From positions 196,001 to 260,000 of the forward strand of contig CM034395.1 in NCBI GenBank assembly GCA_019925095.2: a stretch of DNA of 64,000 nucleotides. The letters are read 5' to 3'. The translations under genes and the position numbers were made by a program. Under the pieces are notes generated by a model. The model ran no database searches, was not told the origin of the DNA, and was given only the letters and a program-made list of their open reading frames with translations. The stretch comes from Dendrolimus kikuchii (Eukaryota > Arthropoda > Insecta > Lepidoptera > Lasiocampidae). Shown piece after piece: positions 22,780 to 34,461 of the stretch (position 1 is its first letter; each line of letters opens with the position of its first letter).

Positions 22780-23403
22780 AGCACAGATAGATATACAAGA
22801 TATACATTATTTAAAGCTGTCATGTTAAATTAGTTAAAATTTGCGTAAATGAAATATTAATTGAGTATAATAATAGGAGCTACGACGTATAGTTAGCAAT
22901 AACAAAGATTTTTTTTTATTCTTTTATTTTAAAGGAGCTTTGAACCTTTTTGGTTACATCAGCCCCATCGTAGCTTTTCTTAATTTATTATAATTTACAT
23001 TAAACTAATATTAAATTAAAACAAAATTTCATGTATATGCGACAATGTTTGTGATCAGTTCCCCGCAGACAAGGAGCTCATCACAAACTTGTATATTATT
23101 TATTCTGCTTGTTGAGAAGCAGGAGAGGCCAAAATGTAAAATATTGTACATAAGTCCAATCTCTCCAGATTTAACTCCGCGCATAACTTAATTCAATAAC
23201 AAAGATAACGAAGGTTTTTGATTATTTGTTTATACCATTAATTAAGTAGATTCATTCATACCATTGACTAAATACCTTCCGGCTTCAATTAATCTAATAC
23301 ACTTTCCGGGATAAAAATGGTCTTTGTTCAACGAAAATGTAAGTAAATAGAAGCAAGAGGTAGGTAGATCTGGTTATGTTCAAAGTTATAACTACATATA
23401 TAA
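22780..23403. other. Unassigned DNA
   Basis: The block near 22910-23160 has an even composition but no open frame or match I can use. Confidence 0.3.
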
Positions 23404-23667
23404 AAACTTCGTTTAAAAAAACCGACTTCAAAAACTAAAAAGTATAAAATAACTTATTTCTAAAGCTATTATTATTAATATATATTATCTAAAACATCTT
23501 AAAGTCGGTGCAAAGTAAAACATAAAAAATTACTATATTCTGAAAATTACTAAGCACCGACTTTAAGATGTTTTAGATAATATATATTAATAATAATAGC
23601 TTTAGAAATAACTTATTTTATACTTTTTAGTTTTTGAAGTCAATTTTTTTAAACGAAGTTTTTTAAT
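23404..23667. mobile_element. GAAGTCGG fold-back element, copy 2
   Basis: The best-formed copy: AAACTTCGTTTAAAAAAACC at the left pairs with its inverse at the right, and arms of about 105 bp flank a short core. Confidence 0.85.
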
Positions 23668-23960
23668 TTTTTTGTTACTTTTTAGTGTCTAGCTGTGTAT
23701 GGGTAGACCTACGAAAGGTGCGGCGCTCCTTAAATAATAAAGTCCCAAGAAACGGGAACAAAACAATGTTCGTAAAATGAAAACTACTGGGCCAAACTAT
23801 GTCAAATTTTTAGGGCACCAAATGGCAGCTAAACCGCGTCGAACAAAAAAATAATCACGTAAATCGGATCATAAATCTCGGAGTAATCGGTGAATATACA
23901 TAAAAAAAAAGATTCCGACGGATTGAGAAACTCCTCCTTTTTTTGAAGTCGGTTAAAAAT
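23668..23960 (+). mobile_element. Companion segment, copy 2
   Basis: TTTTAGTGTCTAGCTGTG to CTCCTTTTTTTGAAGTCGG, as at 9554-9870, with the frame broken by stops. Confidence 0.65.
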
Positions 23961-24173
23961 GATCTCAATTTATATATTAATATGAATACAATTAATTACA
24001 AGCACATTTTTCGTAAACAAAGTGTGTAGTATGCTTAAGTGCTTAAATCCAATGAATTAACCCCTGTATATGCTAATGGCGTGCACTGGACAGAGCATGC
24101 AGATGTAACGGCCGCGATTGCCGTGAATTATCGACCACTTACAGAAAGCTCTATGTAATTCCATACATTTATA

Positions 24174-24340
24174 ACAGACTAGCTAACTCTTGAATTTTGC
24201 CGGATCAAAAGTATCCTATATGTCGACCAGGGATATAAGCTACCACCATACAAAATTTCATTTAAATCGGTCCAGTCGTTTCGGAGATTAGCCGGTACAA
24301 ACAGACACACAGACAAACAGAAACAAAATTTAAAAAAAAA
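24174..24340 (-). mobile_element. Helitron-like 3' end
   Basis: CTAGCTAACTCTTGAATTTTGC opens it. AAATCGGTCCAGTCGTTTCG is a motif shared with other short Helitrons here. No 5' end was fixed. Confidence 0.4.
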
Positions 24341-24359
24341 CTAAATAAATATATTTGAT

Positions 24360-24652
24360 AATATATAATCGAATACAATGCAAGAAAACTTAACATATTT
24401 GTATTGTATTCTACTCATAGTCCCTCAAGACTATAAGTAGAATACTGAGCCCAGATCACAGTCTTCTATGGGTAAGGTGCCCAGAAGGCTGGCTGCGTTT
24501 CCTCGCTGGATCGCCATACTGATCCGTTGGCCGAGGTAAGCACCAGCCCTCTGATCACCCGAAGAGTCAATGAGTCGTTTCGATAAATTTTGGCAGAGGC
24601 TCATGGCCTCAGGACCCCACGGTCCAAGCGTCTCGATAGCAAACGGCACAAA
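24360..24652 (-). pseudogene. LGPWGPEA-family C-terminal fragment with 3' tail
   Basis: The 72-codon frame (24431-24649) matches 20708-20932, including the stop and the tail that ends in GCATTGTATTCGATTATAT (here inverted at 24363-24430). Confidence 0.6.
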
Positions 24653-24922
24653 ATCTAAATTAGTTCTATGTCACTCCTTACATCCTCCTGACTCGGTTTA
24701 TAGCATTTTGTTTTCATTGTCCTGAAATTCGACCTCTACAGTTTTATTATACGTATAGATTACGACTTTTCATTAACCAGGTTAAGACAAGTCGACAAAA
24801 GCACACGACGTACATTTCTTGCACTTGAATTGCCATATAACTGTGTGGTAGATGACACATTTTACAATGCCCACATAAAGGAGTCGACGTTGAAATAGCT
24901 TGCATCCACTTGACTTTTAAAA

Positions 24923-25243
24923 TCTATATATATAAAAGAAAGTCGTGTTAGTTACACTATTTATAACTCAAGAACGGCTGTATCGATTTGGCTGAAAATC
25001 GGTGGGGAGGTAGCTTAGAACCAGGAGACGGACATAGGATACTTTTTATCCGTTGGAACCGGTAGGTGGCGCTGAGATCGGGTTCTAGGAATCCTCCTAA
25101 TTACTTGGAGCGATTTTGTTTTTGTGTGTTTGAGTGGGTCCCCGGATGATTTAGATTCGCAATTGGAACCGGTAGGTGGCGCTGGGATCGGGTCCTAGAT
25201 TTTTATTTTTTCACAGCAGGACAACGTCTGCTGGGGCCGCTAG
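24923..25243 (+). mobile_element. Complete short Helitron, 321 bp
   Basis: It begins TCTATATATATAAAAG and ends CCGCTAG, inserted between A (24922) and T (25244), as is usual for Helitrons. About 10 nt before the CTAG lies a hairpin, AGCAGGACAACGTCTGCT. No Rep/helicase is encoded, so it is non-autonomous. The TTGGAACCGGTAGGTGGCGC block occurs twice inside it. Confidence 0.85.
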
Positions 25244-25463
25244 TATTTTTATAATAGTACTTTATTGTTCGCCGTAGTAAAACATTACAAACAGCATAAG
25301 TGCAATACTTTATTGGTAAAACATTAGACGGGTTTATCGCTAAAACATACTCTTCCAGGCTACCTAACTCGAATAAAATTCTTTAAACAATCTGGCGATG
25401 TAGGTGGAGCAGATAATGGGACAGGAGTGATCAGTTTAAATTACCATATTGCAAAAAATCAAA

Positions 25464-25607
25464 ATCGCCTTAAGAACAGACGAGCGTGCATGACAAGAGT
25501 TATGAATGTCAAAGAAGCAAGTGAGGTGTGTAAGAATAAGCCTAAATGGCCCTGTGTTGTTCGTGCCTACCCCGCAAGGGAACTGGCGTGAAGTTATGTA
25601 TGTATGT
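25464..25607 (+). mobile_element. RTE-A 3' fragment with 11-bp duplication
   Basis: AAAAAATCAAA flanks it (25453-25463, 25608-25618). It holds the last 45 or so codons and the TATG tail. Confidence 0.8.
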
Positions 25608-25728
25608 AAAAAATCAAACTTTTTAAGTAAGAATTACCACGCTATTTTTCTCGTTTAAGATATGACGTCATTACTTAGAACGCTCGAACAAAATATAGAA
25701 GGCTATGTCGTTTCGCAAAACAATATTA

Positions 25729-26031
25729 TCCGTGCAGGAACGGAGAAAGAATACAATTTCCTGCGGCCCGGCGGCCTGTCGTAAGAGGCGACATAACAAC
25801 CCACAGCCAGGTGGTAGAGTATTTGCTCGACTGGATGGCGATCACCCCTAGTCTAGAGTATGCCGCCATAACAACCTTGTGTTGTGTTCCGGCATTAATG
25901 ACCAGGTTCCAGTCTCCTTTAAGAGAGCAGCAGCGTATTTATAGCACCTTTGGTGTTGCAAATGTCCATAGGCGATGGTAACCGCTTTCCACCAAGTGGG
26001 CCGTCTGCATGTCTGCTGAACTCCTGCAATA
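25729..26031 (+). mobile_element. SINE-B, full length
   Basis: It runs from ATCCGTGCAGGAACGG to CTCCTGCAATAAAAAATAAA. AAAACAATA occurs on both sides (near 25719 and 26040), one of the few hints of a target duplication in this family. Confidence 0.8.
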
Positions 26032-26289
26032 AAAAATAAAAAAACAATAAAAAGTCCTTCAGTTGATTTAACTGCCATCTACTCTATTATAGACTTAAAA
26101 GCGATTATTTTATATATTTTTATTCCTCGGACTCTAATCAAGAATCGATTTCCATAAAATGTATAGTATTTAGCGGCTTGTTATCAAAACGCACTGAAAA
26201 TTCCCTTCCCGTAAAAAGTGCTTTAATTCACAAGCGACAAAAGAAGAAGTTTACATGAAAACCTAAATTTCTACAGTTTATATAACATA

Positions 26290-26600
26290 ATACATAAATA
26301 ACTTCACGCCAGTTCCTCTGCGGGGTAAGCACGAACAACAGAGCGCCATTCAGACTTCTTCTTACACACCTCACTCGCTTCTTTGACATTCATAGCTCTT
26401 GTGATGCACGCTCGTCTGTTCTTAAGGCTCCTGATATCACCTTCTGCCAGTACACGATCGATTTGATCATAGAAGGTGTGTCGTGGCCTTCCACGACTTC
26501 TGCATCCATCCACTTTTGTATTGTATATCTGTTTAGTCATTCTTTCCACATGCCCGACCCACCGGAGCATTCCTTTCCTTACCTTCACTCCGACACTCTT
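26290..26600 (-). mobile_element. RTE-A 3' fragment
   Basis: The frame MKVRKGMLRWVGHVERMTKQ to AYPAEELA (26304-26588) lacks the MHDER residues seen in other copies. Confidence 0.75.
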
Positions 26601-27544
26601 TTATATAGCGATCCATTAATATTATCATCCATTTATCATAACGCAGTAAATAAGAATTGTATTAGCGGACACCTGTTTGGAACGAAGTTCTCCTAAAATG
26701 TCTTAAAAATTCTCAAAACGTCTCAAAAAGTGTGTTGATAAGCATCGAAAACCATCGAAATTTTATCAAAAAACTATGTATAGAAATACATAAACAAACA
26801 AATAGTATCAAAAACAGCGTATATTACACTAATTGATATTATTTTAGATTTTATTTCATTGCATTAAAGTTGAAATTGTATAATAATAATTAGTGAAGGA
26901 ATTGTAATAAAATTTTATTTTTTTAAAGTTATAATAATATTTTTTTATTATTAACAAATATAATGTAATATAAACTTAATCAGTAGGCTCAATTTTAGTA
27001 ATAATTGGCTTGTGGTAACTGAAGTAGGAAACATATGTTTGGGATTCTATTTTTTATTATTTATTATGTACAAAAAACCTGTATACACTCAACAAAAATA
27101 ATCGTCGCGACACCACACTGTTCAATGCGAAATAGAAAGACGAAACGAAAATAACTGGCTTGCTTTCTATGAGAGAGAGAGACAGACAGAGAAACACGCG
27201 CACGCCGCACGGCTTACAACTATAGCAAAAAGTGTCGTTACAACTTTTGCTAAAAGTGCAAGGTCTGTCGATGTGAGATACCCGTTCCAAATATACACTT
27301 AATAATGCCTAAATTGCAGTTGAAACTGAACTAACTCTGACTTAGCGGGCCGACCTATTCGCAAAACAAACTAGGACCTCCAATAAACAGGCATAAACTA
27401 TCTAGGTTAGTCCTAAAACTTTTAAAGCTTCAATGCAAAACATCATTTCTGAAAACTTTAAACGAGAATGAACAATAGAATTATTTATAACATCTTCCTC
27501 GAAAGTCAACAACACAAAGAGATTGGTGATTACCCATAATTAAC
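26601..27544. other. Unassigned AT-rich DNA
   Basis: It includes a GAGA-rich stretch near 27170-27195. The 77-codon frame at 27057-27290 (minus) has no recognised domain. Confidence 0.35.
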
Positions 27545-27985
27545 CGACTTCAAAAAAAGGAGGAGGTTCTCAATTCGTCGGGATCTTTTTTTATTTTTTA
27601 TGTATGTTCACCGATTACTCCGAGATTTATGATCCGATTTACGTGATTCCTTTTTTGTTCGACGCGGAATAGCTTCCATTTGATCCCCTAAAAATTTGAC
27701 ATAGTTTGGCCCCGTAGTTTTAATTTTAAAAACATTTTTTATGAAAAAAATTCCATTCTGTTCCACATGTACACCGATTACTCTGAGAGTTATGATCCGA
27801 TTTACGTGATTCTCGTTTAGTTTGATGCGGAATAGTTGCCATTTGGTCCCCTAAAAATTTGACATAGTTTGGCCCAGTAGTTTTCATTTTACGAACTTTT
27901 TTTTGTTCCCGTTTCTTGGCACCTATATTTTTTAAGGAGCGCGGCACCTTTCGTAGGTCTACCCATACATATCTAGACACTAAAA
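27545..27985 (-). mobile_element. Companion segment, copy 3, with internal tandem duplication
   Basis: It opens ACCGACTTCAAAAAAAGGAG. Two units of about 160 bp (near 27605-27770 and 27771-27930) repeat CACCGATTACTC, TGATCCGATTTACGTGATTC and AAAAATTTGACATAGTTTGG in the same order. Confidence 0.7.
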
Positions 27986-28007
27986 AGTAATAAATAAAAT
28001 AAAAAAA

Positions 28008-28255
28008 CCGACTTCAAAAACTAAAAAGTATAAAATAACTTATTTCTAAAGCTATTATTATTAATATATATTATCTAAAACATCTTGAAGTCGGTGCAAA
28101 GTAAAACATAAAAATTACTATATTTTGAAAATTACTAAGTACCGACTTTAAAATGTTTTAGATAATATATATTAATAATAATAGCTTTAGACATAAGTTA
28201 TTTTACACTTTTTATTTTTTTATATTTTGAAGTCGGTTTTTTTAAACGATTTTTT
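28008..28255. mobile_element. GAAGTCGG fold-back element, copy 3
   Basis: The same two arms and core as copies 1 and 2, with a little more divergence at the right end. Confidence 0.8.
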
Positions 28256-28496
28256 TTTTTATGTTTGAGTACATTTTTATACTTACAAAACTAATGCACA
28301 CAAATGACAGCGACAAAATTACGATAATCATAAAAGGAATTACATAGAAACAAAACACGTGTTCTTAAAAGGATGATAGGTTCTCCAAATACTCCCGTCG
28401 TACCTATATAACAACAATATGTTACAGTTCATAGATTTACATATATGACAGTTTATATTAAAAACAATCTTTGCTTGTTCTGTTCGCATATAATAT

Positions 28497-29099
28497 TGTG
28501 ACGAATACGCGTAGCGGAATTTCTTCCCCTTAAGAAAATAGTGCGTAGTCTTCGCCTTAACAATAATACAATAAAATGTTCCATATACAAAGTAACATGA
28601 TAGAAATATAAGGCCAGACAAATGTTAAAACGACATAGATATACTCGGGAAGCAACTGAAATAAACTCGTAATAAGCAACAAGGACGGGAATACTTGTTG
28701 GACAAGGATAGACATATAGTTGAATGACGTAATAGGGTTCATTCTAGAATGTCAAACGGATATATAAGCTCGACAATCTGCAGACGGAGGAGACTCGCAG
28801 GGGTTAGCAAAGCGAAAGGAAGGACAACAGAGCAAAGGGATCAAAAGGGCCTTCAGAATACAAGACAACATTACGGTGGAGTATCAAGACATGAGGCTTC
28901 AAGACTATACAGTCGCGAGACCCCGGAACTTTGATCGAACGCATCGAGGAAAGTGTGTGCATAATTTGAAAAGGTATTTTAATTCAATTAATTTTTAATT
29001 AAATAAAGGAAACACGGGAATAAGGAAGCACGGATCCAAAGATAAACTGCTCTTTCGATCCGTGTTTCCTTCTAAACTCGGTACCCACAGCACGTAACA
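28497..29099 (+). mobile_element. Solo LTR, plus orientation, 603 bp
   Basis: It starts TGTGACGAATACGCG and ends GCACGTAACA, flanked by ATAT (28493-28496, 29100-29103). TATATAAG near 28760 and AATAAA near 29002 fit a promoter and a poly(A) signal. Near the end, an inverted pair built on GGATC/GATCC with TTTCC flanks could form a hairpin. It is a different family from the other solo LTRs. Confidence 0.85.
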
Positions 29100-29141
29100 A
29101 TATGTTAAAGATACAATGTTGGCGTTGCATTGAATTTTTTT

Positions 29142-29452
29142 TATTTTTTTATTGCCGGAGATCAGCAGACAGGCAGACGGCCCACTTGACGGAAAGCGGT
29201 TACCATCGCCTATGGATATTTGCAACACCAAAGTTGCTACAAATGCGCTGCTGCTCTCTTAAAGAAAGACTGGAACCTGGTTACTAATGTCGGAACACAA
29301 CTCAAGGTTGTTACGGCGACATACTTTAGACCAGGGGTGGTAGCCATCCAGTCGGGCAAATGCCCTACCACCTGGCTGTGGGTTGTTAAGTCGCCTCTTA
29401 CGACAGGCCGCACCCGGCCGCAGGAAATTTTATTCTTTCTCCGTTCCTGCAC
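29142..29452 (-). mobile_element. SINE-B, full length
   Basis: All family blocks are present from TTTTATTGCCGGAGATCAGC to CGTTCCTGCACG. Confidence 0.8.
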
Positions 29453-29521
29453 GAATTAGGACATAGCTATCTGATTAAATCCTTGCAAGAAGGTTAACTG
29501 GCTGATATGATAATAGGTGTA

Positions 29522-29565
29522 TTCTTCTATAAATATCTATAGTAATATAGATATTTATAGAAGAA
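29522..29565. repeat. Perfect 20-bp inverted repeat
   Basis: TTCTTCTATAAATATCTATA (29522-29541), loop GTAA, and its exact inverse at 29546-29565. Confidence 0.9.
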
Positions 29566-29575
29566 GAGGTAGTCT

Positions 29576-29909
29576 GTACAAGAAATTTAAAAAAAGAGAC
29601 AATGTTAGAGGCTCTAATTTGAACTAGCAGTTTGTGAAAATACAAGTTTAGAATATTTATTTGTTTGTCTGTCTATTTGTCAGAGCATCTGTGAAAACTA
29701 CTCAACACATTTACATGAAACTCTACACAGAGATAGATGCTTTTTAGCACGATAAATGACATTCTTTACGTGAGATAAACGAATCTAGCCAAAATTTCAA
29801 TTCACCGACAAACATGTCGTCGTTACGGCAACGCGAGCGAAGTTTCTTCTGACTGCTATACCTAAAATAATCTTAGTGACTGTTTCATGCAGATGCCACC
29901 AAGAGTGTT
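29576..29909. other. Unassigned DNA
   Basis: AAACTACTCAACACATTTACATG-like sequence near 29700 resembles internal Helitron sequence in other insects, but no ends were found. Confidence 0.25.
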
Positions 29910-30222
29910 TATCCGTGCAGGGACGGAAAAAGAATACAATTTCCTGCGGGCGGGCGGCCTGTCGCTACAGGCGACAAAACAACCCACAGCCAGGTGGTAG
30001 AGCATTTGCCCGACTGGATGGCTACCACCCCTGATCTAGATCTAGTATGCCACCATAACAACCTTGAGTTGTGTCCCGGCCGGCATTAGTGAGCAGGTTC
30101 CAGTCTCCTTTATGAGAGCAACAGCGCATTTGTAGCACCTTAGGTGTTGCAAATGTCCATAGACGATGGTAACCGCTTTCCATCAAGTGGACCGTCTACC
30201 TGTCCGCTGAACTCTTGCAATA
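29910..30222 (+). mobile_element. SINE-B, full length
   Basis: ATCCGTGCAGGGACGG to CTCTTGCAATAAAAAAAT. The middle has a small insertion, CCGGCCGGCATTAG. Confidence 0.8.
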
Positions 30223-30602
30223 AAAAAATAAATTGACATATAACTCATGTACCTGTTATACACAATGCAGCTATTCGTTAACGCGTTGTTTTTAACGCTA
30301 TAAGTTAGTCGCATTTGCCCACAGTCATTAACATTAACGCAAGTGCAGCAGGGGCATATTAGGAGGGGTTAATGATGTGTTGTAATATTTTTTTTTAATA
30401 TGTAAACAATCAGCGAGAGAATGTTGATGAGATATAGGAAATAATTAGGTTGCTTCGGGTGCGTTTACGAGTCGTAAAAGGCGTGTATCAGTCGGCCGCA
30501 GGACCCCTGATCTCTCTAGTGCTACTGCTATGACACGAGCTTACTTTTGATAGGGTTTTTATGAGTTACGACCAGAATCACAAGTAAGGTTTTGTATTTA
30601 TA

Positions 30603-30753
30603 AGTCGTGCGCAGAAGGTTTGCTGATGATCGCCCCTCCCGCTTCCTCAACCAAGACCCGCGGGCGTCTAGTTCTTAGTACTACTTAGACGAGCTCCGGT
30701 CCCAGTCGTAGGAAGCGAGAGGGGCGACCATCGGCAAATCTTCTGCGCACGAC
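30603..30753. repeat. 45-bp hairpin arms, GC-rich
   Basis: AGTCGTGCGCAGAAGG (30603-) and CTTCTGCGCACGACT (-30753) are the outer parts of arms of about 45 bp with about four mismatches, separated by a 62-bp loop that is itself GC-rich. All four differences are transitions. Confidence 0.85.
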
Positions 30754-30760
30754 TTACACT

Positions 30761-31691
30761 TTTCTTTAAAGACAGTTTTTTTTTATTTTCAATTCGATTA
30801 CATTCAATTATTTACGTTTAGTATCGGTGGTTTAATAGTCTGAGCGTTACATGTAATAAATAAAGTTCGACAATTATGTCATTCGATTCATGTGGGCTTT
30901 ACTGTCAAGAAATATGCAACTTGAAAGACGTGTAAATGTCAAAAGTAAAATAAATGCTTGGAAACCGAATGTATTATATATTATTTACATACAACGCTAT
31001 ATCTGTATTTTAAATTTCCTATGTTCACATGTTTAGGAATACGACTTGTTTCTAAAATTATGTTAAAAAAATTTAGATGTATTCTGTTGTGTGAAATCAA
31101 TACAGTGTAAATTCCATGTAACGTCACTCGATTTAACGAAAAACTTCCTTGAGCGTCGAAATCACTTGGCTTTGGTTGGTTTAGTTAGTCTTTCATACAA
31201 TGATACACTATATATAGCATTACAGCCACTCTCAATAACGACAACAATTCCCAAAATGAGTAAAACCTGCGCAGCTCTGTTATTTTATCGCTCTATTATC
31301 CTAGCTCGTAATAAACTCCACTGTCACCACCATGTATACTGAAATTTCTAAGAAATCCGAAATACCGAAATTTCTAGTTACTTCCTTCATGACTAAGATG
31401 CCTCAATATCGCAAGATATTAATAAAATAAGTAAAAAATACAACAAAATTACTGGCGCAGCAAAAGACGTCAGACAAAAATAACATATTTCCCTCCATTT
31501 AACGACAACTCTCTGTAACGCTACCCGTCAGTGTCTTTATATAGAGTTTATACTGTATTTAGTAAAAGTGAATTTAAAGGTAAATTACCATTATAACTTA
31601 CTGTCGTGGCCTGTCTTAGGATATACCTGAAGGTTAGCCGATGAACGAATCGTCAATTTGAAACACAACAATACATGTTATGTTTGTGCTA
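30761..31691. other. Unassigned AT-rich DNA
   Basis: An 83-codon frame at 31091-31342 (plus) has no recognised domain. Confidence 0.35.
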
Positions 31692-31705
31692 TAAGTTAAA
31701 TACAT

Positions 31706-32016
31706 ACATACATACATAACTTCACGCCAGTTCCCTTGCGGGGTAGGCACGAACAACAGAGTGCCATTTAGGCTTATTCTTACACACCTCACTTGCCTCT
31801 TTGACATTCATAACTCTTGTCATGCAAGCTCGTCTGTTCTTAAGGCTCCTGACATCACATTCTGCTAGTACACGATCAATTTGATCATGGAAGGTGTGTC
31901 GTGGCCTTCCACGACTTCTGCATCCATCCACTTTTGCATTGTATATCTGTTTAGTCATTCTTTCTTCATGCATTCTTTCCACATGCCCGAACCACCGGAG
32001 CATTCCTTTCCTTACC
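31706..32016 (-). mobile_element. RTE-A 3' fragment with 14-bp duplication
   Basis: TAAGTTAAATACAT flanks it exactly (31692-31705, 32017-32030). The 93-codon frame MLRWFGHVERMHEERMTKQ to AYPARELA is intact, though only a fragment of the protein. Confidence 0.9.
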
Positions 32017-32197
32017 TAAGTTAAATACATTCTGATTAAATCCAACAAGTGGTTAATCGTACTCCTATTTTCAGTTTTAATTAACATAAACGCAGAATGT
32101 AAACATTGTAATCCTTTGTCCACATCACAGAACACATAAACGTTCAACGACTGCGCTGCCTCATCAGCTAAGTATCTTAAACAGTGCAAATGTTTTT

Positions 32198-32494
32198 ATC
32201 CGTGCAGGAACGGAGAAAGAATACAATTTCCTGCGTTGGGGCGGCCTGTCGTAAGAGGCGACTTAACAACCCACAGCCAGGTGGTAGGGCATTTGCCCGA
32301 CTAGATGGCTATCTAGAGTATGCCGCCATAACAGCCTTGAGTTGTGTTCCGGCATTAGTGACCAGGTTCCAGTCTCCCTTAAAAGAGCAGGAGCGCATTT
32401 GTAGCAACTTTGGTGTTGCAAATGTCCATAGGCGATGGTAACCGCTTTCCATCGAGTGGGCCGTCTGCCTGTCTGCTGATCTCCTGCAATAAAA
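32198..32494 (+). mobile_element. SINE-B, near full length
   Basis: It lacks about 20 bp around the ACCACCCCTGGT block. It ends GCAATAAAAAAAAA. Confidence 0.8.
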
Positions 32495-32526
32495 AAAAAT
32501 GTGGAATCTTAGGAAGGGGCTATATT

Positions 32527-32795
32527 TTTTTATTTTTATTGCTGAAGCATAGCAAGTAGGCTTACGGCCCAAATGTGATGGAAAGTCGTTACCGTCGGCT
32601 ATGGACATTAGCAATACCAGAGGTGCTGCCAATGTGCTACCCTTGAACGAGAAACTGGAACCTGGCCACTAATGCCGGAACACAACTCAGGCAAAGTCAG
32701 GCAAATGCCCTACCACCTGGCTGTAGGTTGTTTTATCACCTCTTACGACAGGCCACCCAGCCGCAAGAACTTGTATTCTATCTCCGTTCCTCCCT
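32527..32795 (-). mobile_element. SINE-B, diverged copy
   Basis: TTTATTGCTGAAGCATAGC, CGTTACCGTCGGCTATGGAC and CTCTTACGACAGGCC keep the family order. About as diverged as 19763-20031. Confidence 0.6.
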
Positions 32796-33342
32796 CGCTC
32801 CGTTTCTGTAAGAAACAGTGGGTCTGCGGGAACCTTTGGCAAAGAGTATTTTTTATGACATATATAAGATTGACACTGATCATTATTAGAAGGCTGGTTC
32901 ATACTTTACCCACCGAATCAGTATTGCCAACGTTCTGGCAATGATCTGGCCCATACTCAATAGCTATAGAGTAAATGATTATTATCATCTACCCTAGTTT
33001 ATTATAGACATTATAAATCTTTATGACAAAAGAAAAGTAAATCAGGCAACATATTTTGAAAATCAATAAACTTGTCGCAAAGTTTGTGAGGTAGAGCTTC
33101 ACATTTCGGGGCAGCACTTCCTTGATTTCAGTTGAATTAGATTACATAAAACAAATTTAAAGTAGCACAATTTTCCAAGTAGCGGGTAATTTGATATCTA
33201 AAATATTGGGCCATTTTAACAACAAGATGGTAAACAGCCAAATTGTGTAATACTTGTTTGTTTTGGTAGAAATCCTTTCGCTAATTTATCAACACCATTG
33301 ATGCACGTCACTTGTCAAAGTGTTGCTTTTGCTTCTTTTTTT
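32796..33342. other. Unassigned DNA
   Basis: Nothing recognised. Confidence 0.3.
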
Positions 33343-33637
33343 TTTATTGCAGGAGATCAGCAGACAGGCAGACGGCCCACTTGATGAAAAGCGGTTACCA
33401 TCGCCTATGTACATTTGCAACATCAAAGTCGCTACAAATGCGCTGCTGCTCTCTTAAGGGAGACTGGAACCTGGTCACTAATGCCGGAACACAACTCAAG
33501 GTTGTTATGGCGACATACTTTAGACCAGGGGTGGTAGCCATCCAGTCGGGCAAATGCCCTACCACCTGGCTGTGGGTTGTTAAGTCGCCTCTTACAACAG
33601 GCCGCCCCAACGCAGGAAATTGTATTCTTTCTCCATC
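33343..33637 (-). mobile_element. SINE-B, near full length
   Basis: It runs from TTTTATTGCAGGAGATCAGC to ATTCTTTCTCCATCG. The outer CTGCACGGA is lost. Confidence 0.8.
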
Positions 33638-34098
33638 GTTTCCCAATAATTTGGGGTTAGTATAGTTTGTCTGTTACTTCCACACTCTTCTTTTCTCCTT
33701 TTCATATATTCCCTTTAATACGAAAAGAGATTTAAGTTTTCTTCTTGAATAATTAATTTCTCTTGTACATTATCTGAAGTTTCACTTCTACTAACTTCTA
33801 CAACTTCGTATGTGTGTGTTGTATTAAAATTATTTTCTGCTGCTCCTGCTACACCTGGGATAATATTAAATCTTAGTGACTGAGTCACGCAGACGTAGCC
33901 AAAGGTGAAATGCGTTATTTGTGTTGCGATATTGTTAGTGACGTTTAATGTTGACAGAGAATTAAATACTATAAAAGAAATACTAGTTCAGTCAATTATT
34001 AACGCCTCTTTGCTTCAATAACGTGTTATCTTGAGAATTAAAATTTTAGAATATAGCTTTTTACCTTTAAAAAATAGTTGTATCGAAACGAATACTTT
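33638..34098. other. Unassigned DNA
   Basis: Nothing recognised. Confidence 0.3.
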
Positions 34099-34110
34099 GT
34101 CTGTCAGTTT

Positions 34111-34461
34111 TCTTGTCTGACTTTTCAAAGTCGCTCAACGGGCTATGGACCGAGCTATGTTAGGTGTTTCTCTTATGGATAAAATCAGAAATGAGGACAT
34201 CCGTAAGAGAACGAAGGTAACCGACATAGCTCGCAAAATTAGCAAGTTGAAGTGGCAGTGGGCCGGTCACGTCTGTCGCAGGACCGACGGCCGATCGAGC
34301 AAACGAGTCCTGGAGTGGAGACCACATCTCGGCAAACGTAGCGTAGGACGCCCGCCAGCCCGGTGGCTGGATGAGGAAGACGGGAGACCGGGATATGTGG
34401 CGCGTACTTGGAGAGGCCTACGTCCAGCAGTGGACTGAGAGTGGCTGAAGAAGAAGAAGAA
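34111..34461 (+). mobile_element. RTE-type LINE 3' fragment with 12-bp duplication
   Basis: GTCTGTCAGTTT flanks it (34099-34110, 34462-34473). The frame KVAQRAMDRAMLGVSLMDKI through KLKWQWAGHVCRRTDGR to GRPPARWLDEEDGR resembles the C-terminus of lepidopteran RTE endonuclease-reverse transcriptases. It ends CAGTGGACTGAGAGTGGC followed by (GAA)n, a simple-repeat tail typical of RTE elements. It is a separate family from RTE-A. Confidence 0.85.
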
